Shown in pieces: positions 7,748-15,162 of a DNA stretch of 64,000 nucleotides. The stretch lies in NCBI RefSeq assembly GCF_008014745.1, contig NZ_VPFD01000008.1:108855-172854 (forward strand), written 5' to 3'. Every line of letters begins with the position of its first letter. Within the stretch, counting starts at the first letter, position 1. The notes under the pieces are model-generated. The model ran no database searches. It saw only the letters and a list, made by a program, of their open reading frames with translations, and was not told the origin of the DNA. The position numbers and the translations under genes are program-made. Source of the DNA: Massilia arenae (GTDB lineage Bacteria; Pseudomonadota; Gammaproteobacteria; Burkholderiales; Burkholderiaceae_D).

Positions 7748-9013
7748 ATGCCGAAAGCCAGCTTCCTCGCCTTATTTTCCCCTGCCGCCGGCACGGTTCC
7801 CAGACGTCGCAAAGTGCCCCTGACGCAGCCGCTGCGCCACGCCCGCTACCGCCGCATCTGGCTCGCTAACCTGGTATCGAACCTCGGAACCTGGGTCCAG
7901 ACCTTCGCCGCGGCCTGGCTGGTGGCCTCGCTGTCGCAGTCGGCCTCGATCACCTCGCTGGTGCAGACCGCCACCTATCTGCCGATATTCCTGTTCGCGC
8001 TGCTCGCCGGGGTGCTGGCCGACGCCGTGCACCGGCCCAAGTTCCTGTTCTTCTGCAATCTGTTCAATGCCGTATGCGCCGCCGCGATGGCCGTGCTGGT
8101 CTGGAGCGGCAAGGTATCCAGCGGCCCGGTGCTGGCGATCACCTTTTGCCTGGGCATCGGCACCGCCTTCGTCTGGCCGGCCTGGCAGGCGGCGCTGGCC
8201 AGCCTGGTCGAACCCGACGAAGTCGAAGCCGCCGCCACGCTCAACAACCTGTCGTACAACCTGTCCGCCATCCTCGGCCCGGCGCTGGGCGGCCTGCTGT
8301 TCGGCTGGATCGGGCCGGGCGCCCTGTTCCTGGCCAATGCCGTGTCCTTCATCGGCCTGCTGGGGGTCTACTGGCACTGGTGGCGCGAGGGCGAACCGCA
8401 GCCGGCCGCGCGCGAAAAGTTCGGCGTGCGCATGCGCCTGGGCTTCGCCACCGCCTTCGGCTGCCCGCGCTACCGCCGCATCCTGCGCAATGTGTGTTCG
8501 GTCTTCTTCGCCACCATCGCCTTCGCCAGCCTGCTGCCGGTATTCGTGCGCGACGTGCTGCACCTGCGCGCCGGCGTGTATGGCACCCTGATGGGCTGCC
8601 TGGGCGGCGGCGCGGTGGCCGCAGCCTTCTTCCTGCCGCAGGTGCGGGCCCGGGTCGACCGCACCGGGCTGCTGGCCGGCGCGCTGCTGGTGTATGGCGC
8701 GATGCTGCTGGCCATGCCGCATACGCGCTCGCTGGCCCTGCTCGCGCCCATGATCGTGTGCGGCGGCATGGCCTGGTCCACCACCGTCTCTACCCTCAAC
8801 GCGGCGGCCCAGCTGTCCTTCCCGGCCGAGGTACGGGCGCGTACGCTGTCGATCTACCTGTTCATCATGTCCGGTGGCTATGCGGCCGGCAGCGTCGTCT
8901 GGGGACTGGTCGCCGACGCCTGGGGCGTGCGCGCCGCGTTCGCCGCCGCCGGCGCCTGCGTGGTGCTCAATGCACTGGTCTTGCTCACGGGCGGCCGAAA
9001 ACATCCCATCTAA
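7748..9013 (+). CDS. MFS transporter, EntS/DUF894-type
   Basis: A start at 7748 (MPKASFLALF) is preferred over the TTG-led longer frame. The 421-residue product has 12 predicted membrane helices; the first follows QPLRHARYRRIWLANLVSNLGTWVQ, the typical opening of the EntS-like (MFS_3) exporter branch. The loop between helices 2 and 3 carries GVLADAVHRPK, in place of the MFS A motif. Known members export siderophores or other small molecules, but no siderophore genes lie here, so the cargo is unknown. Confidence 0.85.
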   Translation: MPKASFLALFSPAAGTVPRRRKVPLTQPLRHARYRRIWLANLVSNLGTWVQTFAAAWLVASLSQSASITSLVQTATYLPIFLFALLAGVLADAVHRPKFLFFCNLFNAVCAAAMAVLVWSGKVSSGPVLAITFCLGIGTAFVWPAWQAALASLVEPDEVEAAATLNNLSYNLSAILGPALGGLLFGWIGPGALFLANAVSFIGLLGVYWHWWREGEPQPAAREKFGVRMRLGFATAFGCPRYRRILRNVCSVFFATIAFASLLPVFVRDVLHLRAGVYGTLMGCLGGGAVAAAFFLPQVRARVDRTGLLAGALLVYGAMLLAMPHTRSLALLAPMIVCGGMAWSTTVSTLNAAAQLSFPAEVRARTLSIYLFIMSGGYAAGSVVWGLVADAWGVRAAFAAAGACVVLNALVLLTGGRKHPI

Positions 9014-9075
9014 TCGTGTCTTTGATCCGTTACGCCAGCGTGTAAAGTGGCGGTATCATCCTGATCATTTTGCCA

Positions 9076-10059
9076 ATGCCAGTCACGCTCGCCGATTTCC
9101 GTTTCGCCCCCTGCTTCGACGTCGCGGTCGCGAGTCGCGTCGGTTGCGGCCCATCCACCCGCGCCGAGAACCAGGATAATTTCGTCGTTATCGATTTCGA
9201 CGGCCGTGCCTGCCGCCTGCAGGACCAGCAACCCTGCTTCGTCACCGTGGACGGCTGGCCGTCGGGCCATGGCCGGTTGGCGGTGCTGGACGGCATGGGC
9301 GGCCATGGCCATGGCCGCGAGGCGGCCGAAGCGCTGGCGGCGGCCCTGCTGATGATGCCAGCCTGCGCCACGCTGGAAGAACTTAGCGAGCGGCTCGACG
9401 CCATCCACACCGGCCTGCAGGCGCGCTTTGCCCAAGGCGCCAGCGGCGCCGCACGGCCAGGTACCACGCTGACCCTGCTCGAACTGCCGGCGAGCGGCGC
9501 GCCGCTGCTGTACCACGTGGGCGACTCGCGCCTGTACGAACTCGACGCAGCGCACGCCGCGCCCCTGACGGTCGACCACGTGCCGGCCACCGTGGCCGCC
9601 CTCGCCGGCCGCCTCGACGAAGCCCACTGGTGGCGCCAGGTGCACGGGCGCCATGCGCCGCAGATTGCCCAGGCTTTCATCCTTGGCAATGCCTTCGCCG
9701 ACCCGACGCGCCTGTCCGATCCGCTGTTCGCCCTCACCCCGGACATCCTGCCCTGCTGGCTGGCCCACCTGGCCGACCGCCGCGCGCTACACCTGCGGCC
9801 CGGCGCCGCCTACCTGCTGGCCACCGACGGGTTCTGGTCCTGCGCCCAGCCGGACGGTTTCGTGGCCGGCTGGCCGGCGTTGATGAACGGCGATCCGGCT
9901 GCGGTGACCCTGGTCGAGCGCCTGTTCGGCCTGCTGGAAAACGATCCGCCGGCAGGACTGCAGCCCGACAACCTGACCGCCCTCGTCGTACGGCCGCTGG
10001 CCCGCCATGCGGACGAAACCGTATTGCCGGTGGAAGCCCCCACCAAAGCCACCAACTGA
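9076..10059 (+). CDS. PP2C-family Ser/Thr protein phosphatase
   Basis: The 327-residue cytosolic protein has all PP2C metal and phosphate motifs: an Arg and ENQDN at 29-35, VLDGMGGHG at 70-78, a GTT stretch at 129-131, HVGDSRLY at 147-154, ATDGFWS at 249-255 and PDNLTALVV at 297-305. The metal-binding Asp residues are all present, so it should be active. The ATG at 9076 is preferred to a TTG two codons earlier. It is followed after 116 bases by the FHA gene and faces a Ser/Thr kinase operon, so it is the natural counterpart that removes phosphate from kinase targets, as PstP does for PknA/PknB in actinobacteria. Unlike PstP it has no membrane helix. Confidence 0.9.
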   Translation: MPVTLADFRFAPCFDVAVASRVGCGPSTRAENQDNFVVIDFDGRACRLQDQQPCFVTVDGWPSGHGRLAVLDGMGGHGHGREAAEALAAALLMMPACATLEELSERLDAIHTGLQARFAQGASGAARPGTTLTLLELPASGAPLLYHVGDSRLYELDAAHAAPLTVDHVPATVAALAGRLDEAHWWRQVHGRHAPQIAQAFILGNAFADPTRLSDPLFALTPDILPCWLAHLADRRALHLRPGAAYLLATDGFWSCAQPDGFVAGWPALMNGDPAAVTLVERLFGLLENDPPAGLQPDNLTALVVRPLARHADETVLPVEAPTKATN

Positions 10060-10132
10060 TCTCATGCTTTTAGAAAATAATGTTGTTAATCAACGAACTT
10101 GGTGCGCCGTGCGGTTCAAAAACAGCGTAAGC

Positions 10133-10160
10133 TTGCAATATTGATTTCGACCATTATTTA
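10133..10160 (+). promoter_or_regulatory. Possible promoter of the FHA gene
   Basis: TTGCAA (10133-10138) and TATTTA (10155-10160) are separated by 16 bases in an AT-rich gap of 116 bases. The predicted transcript would start only about ten bases before the ATG at 10176, and no Shine-Dalgarno is visible there, so translation might be nearly leaderless. Judged by eye only. Confidence 0.3.
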
Positions 10161-10175
10161 ACTTGTCGCCCTGAC

Positions 10176-11738
10176 ATGAACCGCTGCCGCAATCCCGAGC
10201 ATCCGCACTGCACCGTCTGGGTCATGCCCGACGACGCCATGTGCGCGCACGGGCATGCCCAGCCCGCAGTCGACATGCAGCCCGCCTCCGCGCCGGCAGC
10301 CACGCTGGTGGCCACCGCGCCAGTGGCCGGCCTGCCGTCGAGTTTCGACGCCATCACCGCCCTGCGCAGCCGGCGCACTACCGATATCGGGCCAGCGCCG
10401 ACGCTGTCCCGCGCCAACCTGCAACGCCCCCAGCTGCACATCAGCGGTTTCGACCCGCGCGCCGCCGGCGGCCGCCAGGCGATCCGGCTCGAGCTGCGCG
10501 GCATGCCGATGGATTGCGCGCCCGAGGTGCGCATGCTGGTGCGTTCGGCCCTGCGCCTGCACGGCGGCGAAAGCTATGCCTTCCAGCGCACCTCGCGCGG
10601 CGACTGGCGCCCCCTGTTCCTCGAATTTTCCTCGCGCGGTCTGGAACACGGCCAGTACCGCATCGAGATCGAGCTGCACAGCCATCATCGCCAGGCGCCG
10701 GAATCGAATCGCACCTGGACCTGCTCGCCGGTCATCCTGGTGCCACGCCAGGACGCCAGCCTGGGCGAGATCCACCAGACCTTTCTCGCGACCCACAAGA
10801 ACGTGCGCGTGACGGCCGACGACGCCGGTATCGCCCGCGTGAATGCACCGGGCGGCGGACGGATCGACATCGACGTCACTGCCCGCAATGCCTCGATCGC
10901 CCAGCTCAACCTGGACAGCGGCAGCGGCAAGATCGACCTCGGCATGTCGACCATCGCCTGGGACGAAGACCTGATCGAGATCGACATCCCGGTCGAGGCG
11001 GCGCTGCATCCCTGTCCCGCGACCGGCGCCTGCCTGGTGCACGCCGAGGCCGACTCGGCCACCCAGCGCCACGTACGCCTGTTCGCGCTGGATGAATGCG
11101 TGCTGGGCCGCTTCGAGAGCATCGCCGCCGAGGCCGACCTGCTGCTGTCCCACCACGGCGAAGCCGGCGCCGAGATCGGCGGCCTGACGCGCCGCCTGTC
11201 GGGACGGCACGCCGTCATCCGCCGCAGCCGCCATGGCTTCGAGATCGAGGACGTGTCGCGCTACGGCGTGCTGCTGGACGGCGTCTGGCCCGGCAAGCAC
11301 ATGCCGGTGCAGCTGCGGCTCGGCATGCGGATCGAACTGACGGCAAGCATCAAGGGCATCGTCACGCTCGAGGTGACGGCCCTGATGGCGCACGCGGTGG
11401 TGCTGCACCGGCTGGACGCCGGCGCGCGCGCCGAATGCTTCTACCTGATGGCGCCGGACTGCATTCCTGCGTCGAACCGGCACCAGCAAGCATCCAGCAT
11501 GCCGCGCGCCGCCGCGCTGCCGATGCTGTTCCATCGCGACGGCGGCTTCTGGCAACGCGACCGCGACAGCGGCCGCGACACTCCGCTGGCGCCGCAAGCC
11601 CAGTTGGACCGCCTGCTGCAGACAGGGCTTGGCATCGCTGCGCGCTTCGTGGCGCAGGCCTATCCCGAGGCGCACGGCGGCCCCCGCGGCAGCGGCGAAC
11701 GCCACCACCACGCTCTCACCGTCGCACTCGACGCCTGA
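10176..11738 (+). CDS. FHA-domain protein with N-terminal Cys/His cluster
   Basis: This 520-residue protein begins with a Cys/His-rich stretch (C4, C12, C23, H25, H27) that may bind zinc. A TTDIGP segment follows at 68-73, then a long uncharacterised region that includes a beta-rich part (about 100-290). An FHA domain lies at about 303-390, with LGRF at 310-313, LSGRHAVI at 341-348 and a SRYGVLLDG turn at 361-369. The Gly-Arg, Ser and His residues of the phosphothreonine pocket are present; the usual Asn of the last turn is Tyr. A C-terminal helical tail completes it. FHA domains bind phosphothreonine, so this is the likely reader of the kinase encoded at 12897-15152. The TTDI stretch resembles N-terminal phosphosites that regulate GarA/OdhI-type FHA proteins, but that link is inference. 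Confidence 0.82.
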   Translation: MNRCRNPEHPHCTVWVMPDDAMCAHGHAQPAVDMQPASAPAATLVATAPVAGLPSSFDAITALRSRRTTDIGPAPTLSRANLQRPQLHISGFDPRAAGGRQAIRLELRGMPMDCAPEVRMLVRSALRLHGGESYAFQRTSRGDWRPLFLEFSSRGLEHGQYRIEIELHSHHRQAPESNRTWTCSPVILVPRQDASLGEIHQTFLATHKNVRVTADDAGIARVNAPGGGRIDIDVTARNASIAQLNLDSGSGKIDLGMSTIAWDEDLIEIDIPVEAALHPCPATGACLVHAEADSATQRHVRLFALDECVLGRFESIAAEADLLLSHHGEAGAEIGGLTRRLSGRHAVIRRSRHGFEIEDVSRYGVLLDGVWPGKHMPVQLRLGMRIELTASIKGIVTLEVTALMAHAVVLHRLDAGARAECFYLMAPDCIPASNRHQQASSMPRAAALPMLFHRDGGFWQRDRDSGRDTPLAPQAQLDRLLQTGLGIAARFVAQAYPEAHGGPRGSGERHHHALTVALDA

Positions 11739-11759
11739 CGCCGCCTTTCGGGCGAACGC

Positions 11760-11870
11760 TCAGCCGTGCGGCGGAATCAGGATCAGGAAGACCAGCGCGG
11801 CGCCGGCCAGTAGTGCAGCCTGCAGGGCGAACACGATCGCCGGCGCCCGCAGGTGTTCAGGAATCTTCAT
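11760..11870 (-). CDS. Small single-span membrane protein, 36 residues
   Basis: An ATG at 11870 with an excellent GGAGGTGA Shine-Dalgarno six bases upstream opens a 36-codon frame ending in TGA at 11760. The product has a short charged head (MKIPEHLRAP) and one hydrophobic helix of about 22 residues followed by IPPHG, so it is probably an inner-membrane microprotein. It lies 22 bases past the end of the FHA gene on the opposite strand and is the last possible member downstream of the kinase/pirin operon, 90 bases after the pirin stop. Homology is unknown. The strong ribosome binding site and membrane-helix composition argue for a real gene. Confidence 0.6.
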   Translation of the reverse strand: MKIPEHLRAPAIVFALQAALLAGAALVFLILIPPHG

Positions 11871-11960
11871 GGCTCACCTCCCGTATGCAATAAGCCCACG
11901 TTGGTGACGCCAGCTTACGCCTGGCCGCAGCCCTCCCGCGCCAGTTAGCCGCGCGGCAAG

Positions 11961-12851
11961 TCAGTCATGGCGCCAGGCCGACGGCAAGGGTGGCAAAGGA
12001 ATGCGTTCCGTTTCTCCGGGCACCGCCACGAAGCGGTCCGCTTCCCAGTCGTGCGCCGCCTGCTCGATACGCTCGCGGCTGGTCGAGACGAAATTCCAGA
12101 AGATGAAACGCTTGCCGTCCAGCGGCGCGCCGCCGATCACGACGAAGCGCGCTCCTTCGCGCGAACTCACCCGCACCGCGGCGCCCGGCTCGAGCATGGC
12201 CATCGTGTTGGCGGCGACTGGTTCGCCGTCGACCTCGATCGTGCCGAATGGTGCATAGAGGGCGGCTTCTTCCGGCAGACGGTCGAGTTCGATGGCGGCG
12301 CCGGCGCCCAGGTGCACGTCGAGGTACAGCGTTTCGGCGAAGGTCGGTACCGGCGAGGTCTGGCCCAGCGCGGTGCCGACCAGCACCCTCACCTTGGCGC
12401 CGTCGAGCTGCACTTCAGGGATCTGGTCGGCCGGCGTGTGGCTGAAGGCGGCTGGCGCTTCCTCGTGTTCGCGCGGCAGCGCGGCCCACAATTGCAGGCC
12501 GTGGGTGCGGCGCGTGCGTTCGAGCAGGTCTTCGGGCGTGCGCTCGGAGTGCACGATGCCGCTGCCGGCCGTCATCCAGTTGATCGCGCCCGGCTCGATG
12601 CGCTGCTCGGTGCCCAGGCTGTCGCGGTGCATGATCGCGCCCTCGAACAGATAAGTCACCGTGGCCAGGCCAATGTGCGGATGCGGACGCACGTCATGGC
12701 GCGTGCCCGGCTCGGCCTCCACCGGTCCCATGTGGTCGAAGAACAGGAAGGGACCGACCGATTGTTTGGCCGCCGCCGGCAGGATGCGGCGCACGGTGAA
12801 GCCGCCGCCCAGGTCCTTGTCGTGCGATTTGAAGAGGTGTGCGATGGTCAT
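11961..12851 (-). CDS. Pirin-family protein
   Basis: The 296-residue protein is a bicupin of the pirin family: DKDLGGGFTVRRILP opens the first cupin, FFDHMGPVEAEPG and the metal-binding HDVRPHPHIGLATVTYLFEG with its His residues follow, and GAINWMTAGSGIVHSER completes the site. Pirins are iron-binding proteins; some are quercetinases or redox-linked regulators. A good AGGAG precedes the ATG. It starts 45 bases after the kinase stop on the same strand, so it may be co-transcribed with the kinase operon, though pirins are common stand-alone genes and it may have no part in the system. A second pirin is encoded at 36184-37053. Confidence 0.85.
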   Translation of the reverse strand: MTIAHLFKSHDKDLGGGFTVRRILPAAAKQSVGPFLFFDHMGPVEAEPGTRHDVRPHPHIGLATVTYLFEGAIMHRDSLGTEQRIEPGAINWMTAGSGIVHSERTPEDLLERTRRTHGLQLWAALPREHEEAPAAFSHTPADQIPEVQLDGAKVRVLVGTALGQTSPVPTFAETLYLDVHLGAGAAIELDRLPEEAALYAPFGTIEVDGEPVAANTMAMLEPGAAVRVSSREGARFVVIGGAPLDGKRFIFWNFVSTSRERIEQAAHDWEADRFVAVPGETERIPLPPLPSAWRHD

Positions 12852-12896
12852 GGCGAGCTCCTGGTCGAAAAGGCAATGCTCGACTGTACACCGGAG

Positions 12897-15152
12897 TTAA
12901 AGTTCGCGCACCACCCGAAAGCCGACGATATCGTTCGACAGCACGGCCGAGAAGCCGTTGCGCAGCGCCGCGCGCAGGTAGCGCGGGTTGTACAGCCAGG
13001 AGCCGCCACGCAGGATGCGCCGCACCTGGTCGCCGCCCAATTCCCATGCGCTGCCATCCTGCGGGGCGCCCTCGTAGTTGTCGTGCACCACGTCCTGCAC
13101 CCATTCCCAGACATTGCCGTGCATATCGTGCAGGCCCCAGGCATTCGGCGCGAACATATCCGCCGGCGTGGTGCCGTGCCGGAACTCGCCGCGCGGGCCG
13201 CCGTTATAGGTAAAGCTGCCGTCGAAATTGGCTTGCACGGTCGAGATGGTGTCGCCGACGTTGAATGCGGTCTTGCTGCCGGCGCGGCAGGCGTATTCCC
13301 ATTCGGCCTCGCTCGGCAGCCGGTAGCGCTTGCGCGTGGCCGCGCTCAGCCAGGCCACGTACTGCTGCGCGTCGAACCAGGTCACGCCCACCACAGGATG
13401 CATCTCGGTTTGCGGGAAACCGGGGGATTCCCAATTGACCTCGCCATGCTGTTCCCAGCCGCTGGCCTGCACGAAGGCGCGCCACTCGCCGACCGTCACC
13501 GGATAGCGCCCCATGGCGAAAGGGCGTTCGATGCCGACCCAATGCTGCGGGGTCTCGCGCGCGATCCAGTTCTTTTGCGAGCCGGCCGCCATCGCGATGC
13601 GGCGTTCGTGCTCGGGCGAGCCCATCTCGAAACGGCCGGCCTGGATCAGGACCAGGGCCGGGCCGTTGCCGCTGCCGTCGGTGAACGGGTCGTGCAGGAT
13701 GGCGCCGGGGTCGACGGCCGGCATCGCTGGCGGCGGCGCGCTTGGCGCCGGCTCGGCCGCGCGCGCCAACTCTTCCTCGCGCGCCTTCTTCTGCTGCGCG
13801 ATATATGCGGCGGCGGCCCTGGCCTGGGCAGCTTTCCGGGCCGTCTCTTCCTTGGCCGCCTGCGCCTTCGCCACCTCTTCGTCGCGCCTGGCCAGCAACT
13901 GCTGGCGCAGCGATTCCTTGCGCGCCAGGCGCGCCTCCTCGGCCGCCACCCGCTCGCGCCGCTGCTGTTCGCGCAGCTGGACGCGGCGCTGCTCGTCGAG
14001 CCGGGCCTGGGCCGCCGCCGCGGCTTCCGCCTCGACCTTACGGCGTGCGGCTAGCTCGCGCGCTTCCTTCTCTGCTTCGACCCGGCGCGCGGCTTCCTGC
14101 ACCGCCAGTTCCTGGGCCGATGGGCCGGCCGCGGCGCGGATCGCGTCCAGCAGCGCGTGCACCGTGGCCGGACGCTGCGCCGGATCGGATGCGAAGCCGG
14201 CGCGCAGCACGTCCCACTGGCGCGCGCCGAGCGTCTCGGGCACCTGCCCGCCCGGCGCCCCGGGCAGCACGCCGGTCAGCAGCTGGTGGATCATCACCGC
14301 CACCGCATACACGTCGAGCGTCGGCTCCGGCACCCGGCCTTCGAGCGCCGCCTCGGGCGCGCGGTAGCCGGCGGTGCCGGACGTCGCCGGCGCATCGAAC
14401 GGCGACATGGCGCCGCTGGCGCGGGCACGGGCGGCGATGCCGAAGTCGAGCAGCTTCACTTCTCCCTTGCGGGTGACGAACACATTGCCCGGCTTGATGT
14501 CGCGATGGACCAGGCGGTGCTTGCCCCAGGCATAGTCGAGGGCGTCGGCGACCGGGTCGAGCAGCGCCAGCACGCGGTCCAGGGGCAGCCGGGACTCTCG
14601 ACCCAGCACGGCGTCGAGGTCCTCGCCTTCCAGGTATTCCATGATGATGAAGTAGCTGGACGTGGCCGGATCCTGCGCCCACTCGTAGACGCGCACGATG
14701 TGCTCGTGCGCCAGGCGCCTCGCGCGCGTGGCTTCCTGGATCAGGAGCTTGGCGTGGCTGGCGGCCTGGGTCAGGTGCGGCGGCAGGATCTTGAGCGCGA
14801 CCTGGGCGCTGTGTCCCAGTTCGGCATGGGTGGCGAGGTCGGTCGCCTGCCACACCTGGCCCATGCCGCCGTGGGCGATCAGGCGCTCGAGCCGGTAGCG
14901 GCGGGTTTGCGGGCCGATTTCCTGGCCGGCCATCAGGCCGATCTCGGTGCCGGGACGCGCCATGGGCACGTCCGCTACGGGACCGATCTCAGTGCCGAGG
15001 GCCTGCGGTTCGGCCCCGGCGCCGGCGCGCTCGGCCGGCGTATAGGCCGCGTCAAGGATCGCGTTCTTGCGCAGGTCGAACTCCTGACGGCTCAACAGCC
15101 CGTCTTCGTGCAGCGCGCGTAGTTCGCGGATCTTGTCGATGGCAGTCTGCAT
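12897..15152 (-). CDS. Ser/Thr kinase fused to coiled coil and FGE-sulfatase-type domain
   Basis: A start at 15152 (MQTAIDKIRE) is chosen over a longer frame because it lies ten bases after the upstream gene stop and opens a SHOCT-like motif (about 3-35). The 751 residues then run: linker with TEIG repeats (54-80), protein kinase domain (about 86-345), Ala/Glu/Arg-rich coiled coil (350-465), Pro-rich hinge, and FGE-sulfatase/SUMF1 domain (about 495-751). The kinase has GGMG (95-98), VALK (K121), E140, HRDIKPGN (216-223), DFG (236-238) and APE (265-267), so it should be active, with Thr/Ser at 257-260 as activation-loop sites. It has no membrane helix, unlike PknB. The SUMF1 part keeps RLPSEAEWEYACRAG and HGNVWEW but has GGSWLYNPRY where formylglycine-generating oxidases have catalytic cysteines, so it probably binds rather than oxidises a target. 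Confidence 0.88.
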   Translation of the reverse strand: MQTAIDKIRELRALHEDGLLSRQEFDLRKNAILDAAYTPAERAGAGAEPQALGTEIGPVADVPMARPGTEIGLMAGQEIGPQTRRYRLERLIAHGGMGQVWQATDLATHAELGHSAQVALKILPPHLTQAASHAKLLIQEATRARRLAHEHIVRVYEWAQDPATSSYFIIMEYLEGEDLDAVLGRESRLPLDRVLALLDPVADALDYAWGKHRLVHRDIKPGNVFVTRKGEVKLLDFGIAARARASGAMSPFDAPATSGTAGYRAPEAALEGRVPEPTLDVYAVAVMIHQLLTGVLPGAPGGQVPETLGARQWDVLRAGFASDPAQRPATVHALLDAIRAAAGPSAQELAVQEAARRVEAEKEARELAARRKVEAEAAAAAQARLDEQRRVQLREQQRRERVAAEEARLARKESLRQQLLARRDEEVAKAQAAKEETARKAAQARAAAAYIAQQKKAREEELARAAEPAPSAPPPAMPAVDPGAILHDPFTDGSGNGPALVLIQAGRFEMGSPEHERRIAMAAGSQKNWIARETPQHWVGIERPFAMGRYPVTVGEWRAFVQASGWEQHGEVNWESPGFPQTEMHPVVGVTWFDAQQYVAWLSAATRKRYRLPSEAEWEYACRAGSKTAFNVGDTISTVQANFDGSFTYNGGPRGEFRHGTTPADMFAPNAWGLHDMHGNVWEWVQDVVHDNYEGAPQDGSAWELGGDQVRRILRGGSWLYNPRYLRAALRNGFSAVLSNDIVGFRVVREL

Positions 15153-15162
15153 TGCTATTGAA

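Noticed and set aside
12895..13740. SUMF1 domain as a formylglycine-generating enzyme
   Set aside because: The active-site cysteines are absent in the expected GGS-x-x-C region, so the oxidase activity is not supported.
11967..14054. A 695-codon + strand frame over the pirin and kinase genes
   Set aside because: Shadow of two recognisable - strand genes. It has no family motifs.
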